This document shows, piece by piece, positions 1-11,945 of a DNA stretch of 64,000 bases. Origin of the DNA: Prosapia bicincta (taxonomy: Eukaryota > Arthropoda > Insecta > Hemiptera > Cercopidae); the NCBI GenBank assembly GCA_036971475.1, contig JBAIZL010000001.1:107423850-107487849 (forward strand), given 5' to 3'. Each line of letters begins with the position of its first letter. Position 1 is the first letter of the stretch. The notes beneath the pieces were generated by a model. That model was given only the letters and a program-made list of their open reading frames with translations. It ran no database searches and was not told where the DNA came from. Made by a program: the position numbers and the translations under genes.

Positions 1-136
1 TTTGGTTTTTGTTGAAGATGGGTAGTTTACATTTGAATGCAATTGTTATTATTATTTTTTCTTTTTCAGCGAATTGTGTGTTGGTTAGGTTTACAAATGT
101 TATTGTTGTACAGGACGCAATGTGATTATTAGTTTG

Positions 137-164
137 TTAGATCTGACAAAATAATCAGATCTAA
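137..164. repeat. Short perfect inverted repeat
   Basis: Ten-base arms (TTAGATCTGA and its complement) flank an 8-base spacer just upstream of the first PLE body. The arms can be extended leftward and rightward with mismatches, as in the PLE-linked palindromes elsewhere in the window. Nothing else is recognisable in bases 1-180. Confidence 0.5.
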
Positions 165-189
165 GATACGTCAAACAATACATACAACT

Positions 190-1480
190 TAAAAAACAAA
201 TACAAACTAATTAATAAAATAAAAAACAGAAACAAACAACAACACACAAATGATTAGTTATGACATAACCAACATGTACCCTAACATTCCAATAAAAAAA
301 AACTATAGCAATAATAAAAAACAAGGAAAAACAATAAATGCCATTATTACAACTGGCCTCCCCATGAGATCACCTAAATCATCAATCATGTCAGAAATAT
401 ATATATACATTTCGAAGAAATAATAATTAAACCAATACTACACACACATAACATTTTACTATGGACAAAATAGGTAGATGATATAATTGTAATACATAAA
501 CCTACCATCCACAACAGACAATCATAATACTAAATAAACTTAAGACATACAACAAACACGTACAATTCACATACAAAATAGAAAAAAACAAGAACAATTA
601 ACTTTCTTGACATCACATTAAATATCAACAATAATAAAATAGAAACCACAGTACATAGAAAACCGACTTCCAACAACACCACAATACATAAAAAATCCAA
701 CCACCCCTAAACACACAAAATTAACACTTACAATAACATGATAAATAAAGCAATAAAATACACACAAGATAACAAACAAAAATTAAATGATGAATTAGAC
801 AACATTATAACTATAGCAATCACAAAAAAGCGGCGTTCAATTATAAGGTGTATCATTTAATTAATTTGCCTTTATCAGAAGAAAATTATAAAAGTGAGCT
901 GAATTACATTTATAGGGTAGCAAGATTCAATGGATACAATGAAATGTTTATAGATGAAATCCGTAAATAGATGAAAAAAATGACAATAAGAAATCTGAGA
1001 AGTACATTAAAAAGAAATAAAAAGGGAAAATGGGAAAAAATAACACACCATCCACCCTGTCTAATGAAGTAAGAAAATTTCTGGGAAAAATAATAAGTTG
1101 AACGTGACAATTACCACTACAAATAACCCAAAGAAGTTGTTATGAAACCATAAAGGCACCACACCTAACGAAAAAAAGTCAGGAATCTATTGCCTGAAGT
1201 GTAGCAAGTGCTCTCTGAAATACGTTTTTCTGAAATGGTTAAACTCTTGTAGTAATAATAATAATAGATGATAACATGATGTTCAAAGTAATGTTAATAA
1301 CTGTTGTTTTGACAGGTGGGGTTGCAACGCCAACTGTATAAATATAGAATTGTAACCTTACTTTCACCTTAGTTGTAAGACAGAGTTTGTAGTAGCAAAA
1401 CTCACTGATGTGATGATGACTTTGTCATTGAAACATGTATGAGTAAATAAATGATCAATTTTTGAGTCTTGTGTAAGTCT
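190..1480 (+). pseudogene. Degenerate Penelope-like retroelement, RT to start of endonuclease
   Basis: Translated pieces follow PLE order. RT motif A reads YDITNMYPNIPIK near 257-300 with its Asp at 262-264. Motif B reads GLPMRSPKSSIMSEI near 350-398, and motif C keeps VDD at 474-482. A linker near 867-960 reads LPLSEENYKSELNYI. The GIY-YIG endonuclease begins near 1180 (GIYCLKCSKCSLKYV) and then breaks off around 1230. Many stops and frameshifts separate the pieces, so no active protein is possible. A putative terminal repeat with a hammerhead-like core follows at 1400-1480. PLEs copy themselves by target-primed reverse transcription; the assignment rests on motif order rather than on one long reading frame. 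Confidence 0.75.
1410..1434 (+). ncRNA. Hammerhead-like core in PLE terminal repeat
   Basis: The order is UGAUGA (1411-1416), a 4-bp stem UGAC/GUCA around a UUU loop, then GAAA (1430-1433). This is the CUGAUGA-stem II-GAAA layout of hammerhead ribozymes, which are known from PLE terminal repeats. The base before UGAUGA is G rather than C, and stems I and III were not established, so this is a candidate or a decayed copy. Confidence 0.3.
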
Positions 1481-1631
1481 TTTATTTGTTTTAACATAAC
1501 CTCACAAGCTAAGCTCAAAGAGTAGTTGTATATACAATAACATTAAAAAAACCTAATCTCAATACAACACTACAACCAGGCCACAAAAACAAAAATAAAA
1601 AACCTACCTAAAATGTAATTACACCAGCAAC

Positions 1632-1657
1632 AAAAAAAAAAAAAAAAAAAAAAAAAA
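1632..1657 (+). repeat. Poly-A tract
   Basis: A run of about 26 A follows AT-rich sequence downstream of the PLE remnant. It could be a retroposon tail, but no element body could be identified directly upstream. Confidence 0.8.
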
Positions 1658-1659
1658 TA

Positions 1660-3180
1660 ACAAAACGAATCTGTAAAAACATTTGAGAAAAGATTTTTGC
1701 CAGTCCCCTCCAAAAAGCAAAAAAAAAACTTATCACTGAATGTTGTTCATTTAATATGAGAATGCTGTTGCTAAATGCAGTTTTGAGGTTATAGCCTAAA
1801 CAATACCATAATTGTCAACAGTTGATCTCAGTGATGCTATTATAAAGTCCTAAAATTACCAAATGCTTCCTATAAACAGTTTCCTTACCCCATCAATTTA
1901 TCTCTTTATTTATTGAAAACCCTTCTATAACAATGTCCTAAAAGTTATTATTAATAATTAGTTGTATTTAAAATTTACAAAATAATGTTTTTGAAATGAT
2001 TAGAACATAAATACTGTTTAATCGTCAAACTCAAATTGAATATCCAGTGTTTTCCAACATGTTACAAAACTTAACAAATATATACTTCACAAAAACTTAT
2101 ATGGTAATAATTAAAACCTAAATGCCATAAACCTAGTGAAAAATCCAGTATTTAGGAGTACCTCTCCCAATTACTGTCCATACTAAATGGGTTTTATGTA
2201 CATATTCAAAATAAAATTTTAAAGAAATAATAAACTTATGCTTAAATATATTATATTTTATGATAAAAATTAATTTTAATAAAAATAGTTATCAATGACA
2301 AATATATAAACAATAATAATTCATGAGAAATTTTCTTTTAAAAGAATCATCTAAACAAAAAAGAAGGTAAAATTACCAGCAAGAAGTTTTAGACAATCTC
2401 AACATTTCATTTCTTTATGATTATTAACAGTGGTCAATATAAAGTTTTTCTTCAATGCCTTTATTTATTTAGATTATTGAAATGGAGACCTGATAATGAC
2501 AGATTATTCTCAAATGAGTCATGAAAAAAAAATATATTCTTATGTTTTTTGTAGATTTATATTTTTATTTATTTAATTTATTAATCATATTGCATAGTTT
2601 TAATTTTAACTTTTTTCATAAATTATTAGATGTTTTGATAATTGTGAGCAAAATCTCCTTGTCTTATAATTTTGTTTTCATAAAATTTTCATGAATAAAA
2701 TTGATAACTGGAGGTCTATTGATTACTTTACATTTGCTGAAGTTTTATACTGACAAAATATTTTCAAGAATTTACTACTAAAATTCACATGATTTGTTTA
2801 TATTATAGAAATTTTAAAACTGCTAACCCTATGAAATTTTTGGAACGTAGGGAAATATTTATGACAGTGTGGATATGAATACTAAAAACTACATAAAACA
2901 CAAATTGTAATATTTTTATTTTAACCCTAATAATGTAAACTTCAGTAATAAATAAATTTCAATAAAACACATCTATTAAATTCATGACTAAAAAATACCT
3001 TATCTGTCAATTTGTATTGGATGTACATACTGATATAGGTTTTCAATTTCAAAGATGCATGTTTTCAAAATAACTAAAATTTCAGTAATGAGAGTAGTTT
3101 ATTTGTAAATTGATACATTAATCAACTTTAAAATGTCATTACAAACATTGACATACAATAATTTCAAAATCATTCACAAC
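1660..3180. other. AT-rich stretch without recognisable genes
   Basis: Only short chance reading frames and simple AT-rich sequence are visible on either strand. It could be intron or intergenic DNA of the gene hinted at by the candidate exon just downstream. Confidence 0.6.
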
Positions 3181-3184
3181 TTAC

Positions 3185-3366
3185 CATAATACGACTTTAC
3201 TATTGAGCTCAGAATTAAAAGGAAAAGGAGTTTCTACACCCAAATCTTGATTAATATTGTAGATATTCATGTGCTGTATAGTTGCCACTTGGTTCCATCG
3301 TGGGAGTTGATCTAGCTCGACCAACTTGGAGTCGACTCCAAGGAGATGATCCATCACCAGCACCAT
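3185..3366 (-). CDS. Candidate host-gene exon ending at a splice donor
   Basis: The minus strand opens with ATG at 3366 and reads about 60 residues without interruption, including LVELDQLPRWNQVATIQHM and DLGVETPFPFNSELNSKVV. At 3185/3184 the sequence is ATG|GTAAGT, a near-consensus eukaryotic splice donor, and the frame stops immediately inside the putative intron (TAA formed by the GTAA). Amino-acid composition is varied and lacks the Lys/Asn/Ile/Tyr bias of nearby chance frames, and local GC is higher than the flanks. I do not recognise the family. The 5' end is uncertain: an upstream splice acceptor could replace the ATG. It is the only segment in the window that looks like host coding sequence, but one exon of 182 bases is weak evidence. 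Confidence 0.3.
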
Positions 3367-3369
3367 TAA

Positions 3370-4570
3370 CTACACCACAACAGTCTATCACTAAACACCA
3401 CTACATTCACTTCACCACCACCTCCACCATATTGTCTAGGTTACACTACATTAAGTAAGTATCTTAGTACCACAATAAAAGAATAACATGCAAAAATGAC
3501 TGAATTCATACATCAAAACACTTCAGTTAAAAAGCATTTGTTTTTTTTTTAATTTTCACTAGAAGAAATCATTTACAGTTTAAAATGTTGAAGCATACAA
3601 AACAAGTCAAATATACATACAAAATTCATATTTAAAATATTGTTACAAATGGAAACAATCTTGCACAGATAAATTCATTAATCAAACAAAATACTTTTAA
3701 AAATACTCATTGAATTATCAATTTCATTACCAAATAATTCATCAAATTAATTAATCAAATTGATTATTAAATGGGCATTTTATTTTAATGATTCAACATT
3801 TTTTTAAAACAGACGTTTATTTTACCCCTATATGTTGGCAAAGACAATATACTATTAGTGTTAATTATTTCTCTAATTAATTATTTCAACATTGACATAT
3901 GAAATAATTCAAACTTAAAAAATCCTAAAACACACATTCATAAACACACCAGTGTGGCAAAAAAAAGTAGAAAGAAGGAAAGGGGAGAGGGTAAGATGCA
4001 TTATGAAGTTAGTTACACTGTATCTTGAAATCACAAACAAATTTTGTTGGCAAGATATTTCAATACTCCCTACTCCAACTAGATTATAAAAGTCTTTACA
4101 ACCTACTGACCTTAAATAAAGGTTATATGAGCTTCTATCAACAGTGATCTTTACCAATATTGTGTAAATATCAACGTCAATACCAAGCATGAAGAAAAAA
4201 GCAAGCTTTACATTATAATAAAACCACTAAGCAAAAATCTGAATCTAGCTGATGTTATCTCAAAATGACTATTGTATAATCAATAGTTTTTCCTCTTTTT
4301 TTTTAAAGCCCAAATCAAAAGCAATAATTTGCCAGGTATAATTTCTAACCTACTATGCACAGCTTATTTAATTATGTATCTGTAAATGAAACATAAAGGT
4401 ATGTTATTAAACATTAACAATGAGGTATTCCCAGAGATAATCCTAATTATTATTGAAACACTCTGTAGAACATCAGCAGGAACTATATATAGAATCTCAT
4501 TCTAAACTTAATAATACTCAGGACACAATTAAAAGAAACATTAGAACCCGATATTTCTATATTGGCATAT
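3370..4570. other. AT-rich stretch without recognisable genes
   Basis: No repeat boundary or family signature was found. A minus-strand frame of 91 codons at 3915-4190 has no recognisable motif and is probably chance. Confidence 0.5.
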
Positions 4571-4572
4571 AC

Positions 4573-4642
4573 AGTAAACTCTCACTAATCCAGTAGATAT
4601 GGGGCTGGGATACTGCCAGATTACTGGAGGGCCCATTAAAAA
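4573..4642 (+). repeat. Possible pogo/Tigger-type transposon terminus
   Basis: The sequence starts CAGTAAACTCTCACTAATCC and continues with a GGGGCTGGGATACTGCC-like block. This resembles the conserved terminal block of pogo/Tigger elements and the left end of the Tigger at 6082. The partner terminus was not found, so this may be a solo, decayed end. Confidence 0.3.
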
Positions 4643-4649
4643 CACAATG

Positions 4650-6080
4650 TACATTGAACAATATCTATGTGAATTGTCAAAAAATAAAGAAAACATAGTA
4701 AAACAGTCCTGTACTGTATTTTAAGGCTACCTTCAACGATATAAACAATAATTTTAATATGTTTCCATTTACACTGCAACAATATTGTTCATTTGTACAA
4801 CAGTAACAGTCTTCAGCGAGGCTTTTGTTAATATGCTAATTTACCTTAGAGTATGAGCATATAAAAGTGTTAGTGGACAATATATCTAGTTCAGGCCCAA
4901 AAATAGTTGTATCATAATTCAAATAATAGATTTACCATAGCAATTAAAAAGGCGAAAAAAATAATACATTGAGATTAAAGTTTCATTAATATAGAAAAAA
5001 GTACTTAGAATATATGTGAAATACAAGTAACAAAAATTACAGAATCTAGGGAATTTTGAGAATCAAATTTTTCTAATACCATTAGTATTTACTTCATCAG
5101 TTTTGAAATTGAATGATTGGCATCATTGCAAACAACATCAGAGGGATCAGGGTATTCACAATTTGTACAAATGTGAATATAAAATTGTTTAACAGTAGTT
5201 TGATTGTACTTGCTCAGGATAAGAGCTAAAAGTAATTAAAACTTAAAAACAAACAAGCTTAAAGAAAAGTCTTCATGCACAGTAAAGTATCTAAAATATA
5301 TTTTAAACAAGTATTCGAAATTCAACCATAAAACATTTATCACATGCCATTTTTAATTAAAAAGAATTTAGTTTAAAAATTAAATCTGTTTTCTGAATTT
5401 TGAACCCACAAATTGTTAAAATTAATGAAGCTTATTCAAGAGTCTTAATACTAAATTTGTAATAAATATATGTTTGTTCTGTGTTATACTCTTTTAAACT
5501 CCTCAACAGGCTAAAATAAGGTATACTCATTGCTTATTGAATATTTTAGAAATGCATTATGCCAAATGTAATAATTAAGAAAAGTAATTAATGAAACATT
5601 AAGAAAGAGATTATAATTTCTTGTAATAGCCTTTTGCTTTCCTGTAATAACCTTGAAACGTTACTGGAACACAAACCATTGTATAACTATTGATTCATTG
5701 TTTATATTTAATCCTAAATAAAGGACATCTGTTGAAAATTAATGGAACATAGATAAGTTTTTAACATTGACATTATTCCAGGAACTGTAGTTAAAATTCT
5801 ATAGCTTATTAAACCAACTGAGGTTAAGATCAAATACTATTACATTTAACTTTAACAATTTAGTGACTTTGCTGAACTCATAATTTTATAATTATTAATC
5901 TCAACATCATCGAGAACAAGGAATTAAACTACATAAGTAATGATTTAGAACCGTGTTTTTAAACTGTGGTACATGAACCCTTGGGGATATGCAAAACATA
6001 TGTAAATTAGCCAATCAAAAAATTTTGCAAAGTAGCCTGTTAAAATATCACTGTTTTTTCTAGTAGTTTAAAGTACTAGT
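4650..6080. other. AT-rich stretch without recognisable genes
   Basis: No coding pieces were recognised. Around 5950-5990 a TTTTTAAACTGTGGTAC-like block recalls hAT terminal sequence, but no second end or target duplication was found. Confidence 0.5.
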
Positions 6081-6081
6081 A

Positions 6082-7750
6082 CAGTATTACTCCGTACTTA
6101 CGTGATAGTTGGGACTGAGCGATAACCGTGTCGAATTAGTTGGGGTATAATTTTACAACAATCACATAGGAATCATGTTTAATTGAGACCAAGACTAAAT
6201 AATTTAGAAGAAAAATGAGTATGTATTAAATTCTTAAATATCTAATACAACAAAATATTACATTATATACATACATATTGCAAAGAAGTGAGTAAAAGAA
6301 GTTATTATGACACAGATGCTTCATAAAATCTAGTAAATTCATTTGAAGAATTGAAGATTTATTCTTCTCATGGAGAATTTCCTCGTAATTCACTAATTGT
6401 TTTGTGGCAGAAATATGCTTTTGTCAAGATTCTAACCTTCATTTCATCTTCTACGTCAACTACTCGTAGGTCTAAAGAATCTAAGTTGTTAAGGTCTTGC
6501 TCACGCATTTCTATAACTAATCAATTAGTCGTCAGCTCCTTGTCGTGTAAATCCAGCAGTTCTTGAAGGTCATCATTATCCACTTCTAAATTTAATTATC
6601 TGGCAAAACCGACAACTTCTTCAATCACATCAGCAATTTCATCAGACTCTGGCACCGATTCCGCTTGAGTTTCAGTGGGGGGAAAAAATAGACACACCTT
6701 TTTCCAAACGCCATTCAAAGTTTTTTTGTGAAATTTCATTCCAAGATTGCCCAATAATTCTCATAGCATCTAAAACATTGAATTGTTTCCAAAAATCTCC
6801 AACAGAGAGCTCGTTGTTCTGTCTCATAGCTTCATATGATCTTCTTGTGTAACAGGCTTTAAATGTTTTGATGACTTTCTGATCCATCGGTTGAAGCAAA
6901 CTAGTTGTGGTTGGTGGCAAAAATATTACTATTACGCGTGTGTCAAAATTAGTTAAATTAGTAGGAGAATGTCCAAGGGCATTATCAGTTAATAGGAATT
7001 ACTATAAAAGGAATTTGTTTTGACCAACAATAACACCCGACTTGAGGTATGAAATGATAACCAAACCATCTTCAAAAAAAATCTGTCACCCAAGCCTTCC
7101 GATTCGACTTCCACATCACGGGCAAGCTAGCTTTAGAAAAATTTTTGAATATCCTTGGATTTTCTGAGCGATAAATTATGAGAAGTTGCAACTTACAGTC
7201 ACCAGCTGTATTTGCGCCAACCATCACTGTCAATCGGTTTTTGGCGTCATTAAAACCAGAAAATATTTTCTCTCAATGAGCTATAAAAGTTTTCTTAGGC
7301 ATTTTCTTCTAGAAGAGGACATAACTCTTCTGCATAACTCGGACAGCAAAATTTCATCAATCACTTTAACACGCTATCATGATAAATGTTATTTGTTTCC
7401 AGTTCTACTTACAGAATTTTACTTCTAATTTTAACTCATAATATATTTCATCACAAATGATTTTCTTAATTTTGGAAAATATTTTTGAAATTTATCAATG
7501 TTATTGTTCGCCTTATACTAAGCAATATAACTATGCACAATAATAGAGCAGCAAAAGCCTGTCTTTTGTAAAAATTGTTTTAAAAATAACAGCAGTGAAG
7601 TTAATATTATTCTTACTATTTGCAAAATTACGTCTGATGCAAATATTCCTTACCTTCATGAATTTCTAATTTATATAGTACAATTCCTACAGTCCAACAT
7701 TTATCAGACCAATATTTGTTTCTCAAAGACTCTAAATGAATATTATACTG
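6082..7750 (-). mobile_element. Tigger (pogo superfamily) DNA transposon remnant
   Basis: The left end reads CAGTATTACTCCG and is preceded by TA (6080-6081). The right end on the opposite strand reads CAGTATAATATTC and is followed by TA (7751-7752). Both are compatible with the TA target duplication of Tc1/mariner/pogo elements. The interior carries a minus-strand Tigger transposase in pieces. At about 1.67 kb it is shorter than a typical full Tigger (about 2.4 kb), so part of the 5' half is deleted. The termini have diverged; the right boundary is less certain than the left. Confidence 0.6.
6350..7240 (-). pseudogene. Tigger-family DDE transposase remnant
   Basis: Read on the minus strand, the pieces follow the Tigger order. 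A catalytic-core block (LTVMVGANTAGDCKLQLL, then YRSENPRIFKNF) lies near 7135-7240. An alignable segment with PPTTTSLLQPMDQKVI lies at 6672-6920. A C-terminal tail near 6480-6570 resembles ELLDLHDKELTT. The TTSLLQPMDQ block sits beside the last catalytic Asp in this DDE family. The 82-codon open piece is followed by stops and frameshifts, and no full-length frame remains. The family inserts at TA dinucleotides. The identity as Tigger/pogo is strong; activity is excluded. Confidence 0.8.
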
Positions 7751-7752
7751 TA

Positions 7753-8103
7753 TTTTAAACTGTTTCAATTATTTAGACTAAAACCAAGTTTAATTTATTA
7801 ATGGTGAATCATTCTGATTTATACAGTACCAGATTATATATTATTACAATTATTCATACGGTAAATAGAGGTATAGTATATCTTCAATTTGTAACTTTAA
7901 AAATAAATACGGTAAATACAACCATTTTTATAAAGTTTTTTTTCGTAACCCTTTTGTTATGTGTTTTTATGAGTTTACCTTAATCAAGTAAGGTGTTTAG
8001 AAGTGTTTTAATGGCACTATCAGAAATCCATAATATTTCACAACCCAACAACTGCCTGGTCTCATATCAGTTGTGTTGTCAAGAGCCTACAGTAATTAGT
8101 GTC
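7753..8103. other. Short stretch with nothing recognised
   Basis: This separates the Tigger right end from the first tandem Merlin unit. No gene or repeat could be assigned. Confidence 0.5.
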
Positions 8104-9915
8104 ACAATATTTTCCTCTGTTGGCACGTTTCGTTAGACTCCGTTTTCATTAATAATTACAGCTTATCCTTAAAAACAATTACTTTCTTGTGACAACATAT
8201 GAATTCTTTATTTTATTTTAGAAGAGTTTTTGTATGATTTTTTCTTTAATAGTTATGAAGAAAAAATTGAGTACTTATACAGAGGTACTATACAGAGGGC
8301 ACGTCTAAAGCTTGCTGCAGTGGTTAGGTCAGGTTATCATAAATATGGTACTACTACTTTCAATGTTACATTTTGAATCGGACAGTACCCAATGAGTCAT
8401 ACTTTCTACCCCTAAATTCTATCCAAGTGGGTCAAGATCAGGTTGTTATCCGGAGCTCACGGTTTGTGCCGCGAAACAGGGCAGCAGTTTCTAGACAAAG
8501 CTCTGAACCATAATGCAAAAACATTGATCAGTGAAATTTAAAAGAATATTGAGCCCGGAACAACAATTATTTCCAATATAGTTCTGAGGTACTCAAGGAA
8601 GCAGGATAGGTTTATTTGATGGTTAAGCAAAAGTATTATTTCGTGGATACAAAAACTGGGGCTAATACCCAACACGTTTAACGGATGTGAATTGCTTGGT
8701 GGAGGAACAAGAGGCATTGAGATACCCCTTGTCATCATCTAGACTCCTATTTGGAGGAATATATGTGAAGATTGGAACTGGACATGACTGGCAGCAATGC
8801 GTACGACTCAATCCTCGCTGACAACGGTTCCTTTTGGGAGTTAGAGAACAAGAACCGCTAGTCATAATGACATGCAATTTTTTTACAGAAGTCAAAGTCT
8901 GTTCTATATAAGTATTTAGTTTTTTCACGTCCCTGCCAAAAAAACCTATTAAAAAATAATGGCTTCTGTATAATACGTAAGTACCAAAAATTTAATTATT
9001 TTCAGTTACAATTTGAAAAGGAAAAAATATTTTTAAAACAATTTGTTTTTGAGTAAACAAATTATTTCTTAATGTCGTTTATTTAATTTAAACACTACTC
9101 CATTTTTTAATAAAAAATTACAATATATTCAATTTTTTAATATATACTGATTAATCACTTTGTAATAACTTAAAAGATAAAAAAATGAAAAAAGCCATAT
9201 TATTTATTAAAAATCCACAAATTTTAAGAATATAATTTATTTATGTAAATAAAGTTACTTTTTATTAAATAACATCTATAGATCTCCATTTGAAACACAT
9301 CTGCTGATAATATAAGTAAGTAGTGGTTTTGTTAAGTTATAGAGCTAAATTAATAAAAAATCACGCAATTAATAAGTTATAAATTACAAATGTTTAAAAA
9401 AGATAAAACAAACTCTTCACAGGAATTAATAATGTTTTTAATCTATTGTTCTTAACTGGTAGTATAATGTACTTGTACATCTATTTGATACATTTTCTTC
9501 TACATAAATATGTAATTGTTATGGGCATGTTTTTGTATGTAAGTGTATAAAATGTTTACACTAACATCAGCTGTTATGGCAAGTTTATAATTATTATTTA
9601 CATAAAAACATCATAGAAGCCGAATTTCAATATTTAATTAGGTATATTTGTGTGTAACTGTATTTATGTATGTACCTATTTATGTACATTGTTTAAAGTT
9701 GTCCCCCCCTTTCAAGTTGTAAAATTGTTGTAAAACTGTATTTTTAACAAATATTTTTTAACATATCTAAGATGGAATTTAGTACCACCCTATGAGTGTT
9801 AATATGCTTATTCCAATTTTTTAGTATTCTATTTCTATATAAAGAAAATTTTTAAATAGATTGTATAGTAAGGTTTTGAATTATATATTTGAGTACCTAC
9901 TGCTTTCCTAACATT
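8104..9915 (+). repeat. Tandem unit 1 of a 1,812-bp direct repeat containing Merlin
   Basis: This begins with a 45-base block (ACAATATTTTCCTCTGTTGG onward, to 8148) and runs to the point where the identical block restarts. The second unit follows directly with an offset of exactly 1,812 bp. Reading the copies against each other I saw only a handful of differences (for example C at 8501 against T at 10313, and two near 9788-9796), so the duplication is recent. The interior has a decayed Merlin transposase in its first half and about 1 kb of non-coding AT-rich DNA in its second. Confidence 0.95.
8524..8861 (+). pseudogene. Merlin (ISXO2/IS1016-like) transposase fragment, copy 1
   Basis: The plus strand reads LISEI-stop-KNIEPGTTIIS and, after one frameshift near 8577-8585, SSEVLKEAG then VYLMVKQKYYFVDTKTGAN. 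It continues with HHLDSYLEEYM and GSNAYDSILADNGSFWELE before ending at 8861. This is the C-terminal half of the ISXO2-like DDE domain, which in eukaryotes belongs to the Merlin superfamily. The residue after TTIIS, normally the catalytic Asp, reads Asn. At least six in-frame stops are present, several at expected Trp or Arg positions, so the protein is dead. No N-terminal half with the first catalytic Asp could be found. Antisense open frames over this interval are shadows. Confidence 0.7.
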
Positions 9916-11727
9916 ACAATATTTTCCTCTGTTGGCACGTTTCGTTAGACTCCGTTTTCATTAATAATTACAGCTTATCCTTAAAAACAATTACTTTCTT
10001 GTGACAACATATGAATTCTTTATTTTATTTTAGAAGAGTTTTTGTATGATTTTTTCTTTAATAGTTATGAAGAAAAAATTGAGTACTTATACAGAGGTAC
10101 TATACAGAGGGCACGTCTAAAGCTTGCTGCAGTGGTTAGGTCAGGTTATCATAAATATGGTACTACTACTTTCAATGTTACATTTTGAATCGGACAGTAC
10201 CCAATGAGTCATACTTTCTACCCCTAAATTCTATCCAAGTGGGTCAAGATCAGGTTGTTATCCGGAGCTCACGGTTTGTGCCGCGAAACAGGGCAGCAGT
10301 TTCTAGACAAAGTTCTGAACCATAATGCAAAAACATTGATCAGTGAAATTTAAAAGAATATTGAGCCCGGAACAACAATTATTTCCAATATAGTTCTGAG
10401 GTACTCAAGGAAGCAGGATAGGTTTATTTGATGGTTAAGCAAAAGTATTATTTCGTGGATACAAAAACTGGGGCTAATACCCAACACGTTTAACGGATGT
10501 GAATTGCTTGGTGGAGGAACAAGAGGCATTGAGATACCCCTTGTCATCATCTAGACTCCTATTTGGAGGAATATATGTGAAGATTGGAACTGGACATGAC
10601 TGGCAGCAATGCGTACGACTCAATCCTCGCTGACAACGGTTCCTTTTGGGAGTTAGAGAACAAGAACCGCTAGTCATAATGACATGCAATTTTTTTACAG
10701 AAGTCAAAGTCTGTTCTATATAAGTATTTAGTTTTTTCACGTCCCTGCCAAAAAAACCTATTAAAAAATAATGGCTTCTGTATAATACGTAAGTACCAAA
10801 AATTTAATTATTTTCAGTTACAATTTGAAAAGGAAAAAATATTTTTAAAACAATTTGTTTTTGAGTAAACAAATTATTTCTTAATGTCGTTTATTTAATT
10901 TAAACACTACTCCATTTTTTAATAAAAAATTACAATATATTCAATTTTTTAATATATACTGATTAATCACTTTGTAATAACTTAAAAGATAAAAAAATGA
11001 AAAAAGCCATATTATTTATTAAAAATCCACAAATTTTAAGAATATAATTTATTTATGTAAATAAAGTTACTTTTTATTAAATAACATCTATAGATCTCCA
11101 TTTGAAACACATCTGCTGATAATATAAGTAAGTAGTGGTTTTGTTAAGTTATAGAGCTAAATTAATAAAAAATCACGCAATTAATAAGTTATAAATTACA
11201 AATGTTTAAAAAAGATAAAACAAACTCTTCACAGGAATTAATAATGTTTTTAATCTATTGTTCTTAACTGGTAGTATAATGTACTTGTACATCTATTTGA
11301 TACATTTTCTTCTACATAAATATGTAATTGTTATGGGCATGTTTTTGTATGTAAGTGTATAAAATGTTTACACTAACATCAGCTGTTATGGCAAGTTTAT
11401 AATTATTATTTACATAAAAACATCATAGAAGCCGAATTTCAATATTTAATTAGGTATATTTGTGTGTAACTGTATTTATGTATGTACCTATTTATGTACA
11501 TTGTTTAAAGTTGTCCCCCCCTTTCAAGTTGTAAAATTGTTGTAAAACTGTATTTTTAACAAATATTTTTTAACATATCTAAGATGGAATTTAGTACCAC
11601 CTTATGAGTTTTAATATGCTTATTCCAATTTTTTAGTATTCTATTTCTATATAAAGAAAATTTTTAAATAGATTGTATAGTAAGGTTTTGAATTATATAT
11701 TTGAGTACCTACTGCTTTCCTAACATT
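9916..11727 (+). repeat. Tandem unit 2 of the 1,812-bp Merlin-containing repeat
   Basis: This is a head-to-tail copy of the preceding unit with the same internal lesions. The 45-base starting block reappears a third time at 11728-11772, where the unit repeat ends and the sequence departs into a foldback. Confidence 0.95.
10336..10673 (+). pseudogene. Merlin transposase fragment, copy 2
   Basis: It carries the same stops, the same frameshift and the same Asp-to-Asn change as copy 1. The transposase was therefore already inactive when the unit was duplicated. It provides no independent functional copy. Confidence 0.7.
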
Positions 11728-11945
11728 ACAATATTTTCCTCTGTTGGCACGTTTCGTTAGACTCCGTTTTCAAAACTTAAATCGTTCACATGAGCGATTG
11801 AATTTTTTTAATTGGAGTCTTTCCGACATGCGTCAACAGAGGAAAATAATATAATGTTAGAGAAGGGGGAAAATATCCACTCAAATATATATAAATATTC
11901 CTACCAGAAATGAAGACGAGTATATTAGGAATTTCAAATTTTTGT
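11690..11945. repeat. Foldback element closing the Merlin tandem array
   Basis: The left arm (through 11772) includes TTTCCTCTGTTGGCACG and AGACTCCGTTTTC. The right arm contains the inverse near 11810-11845 (GGAGTCTTTCC and GTCAACAGAGGAAAA). The arms extend outward with decreasing similarity to a block with GAATATTTATATATATTTGAG on the minus strand. A second, independent copy lies at 53494-53765. The arms are probably Merlin terminal inverted repeats or a MITE derived from them. Confidence 0.65.

Noticed and set aside
5948..5995. hAT-type terminus (TTTTTAAACTGTGGTAC block)
   Set aside because: No partner end or 8-bp duplication could be found, so the match is too weak to call.
8538..8928. 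Antisense frames of 66 and 88 codons repeated exactly 1,812 bp downstream
   Set aside because: They lie opposite the Merlin transposase fragment; the sense strand matches the family, so these are shadows duplicated with the unit.
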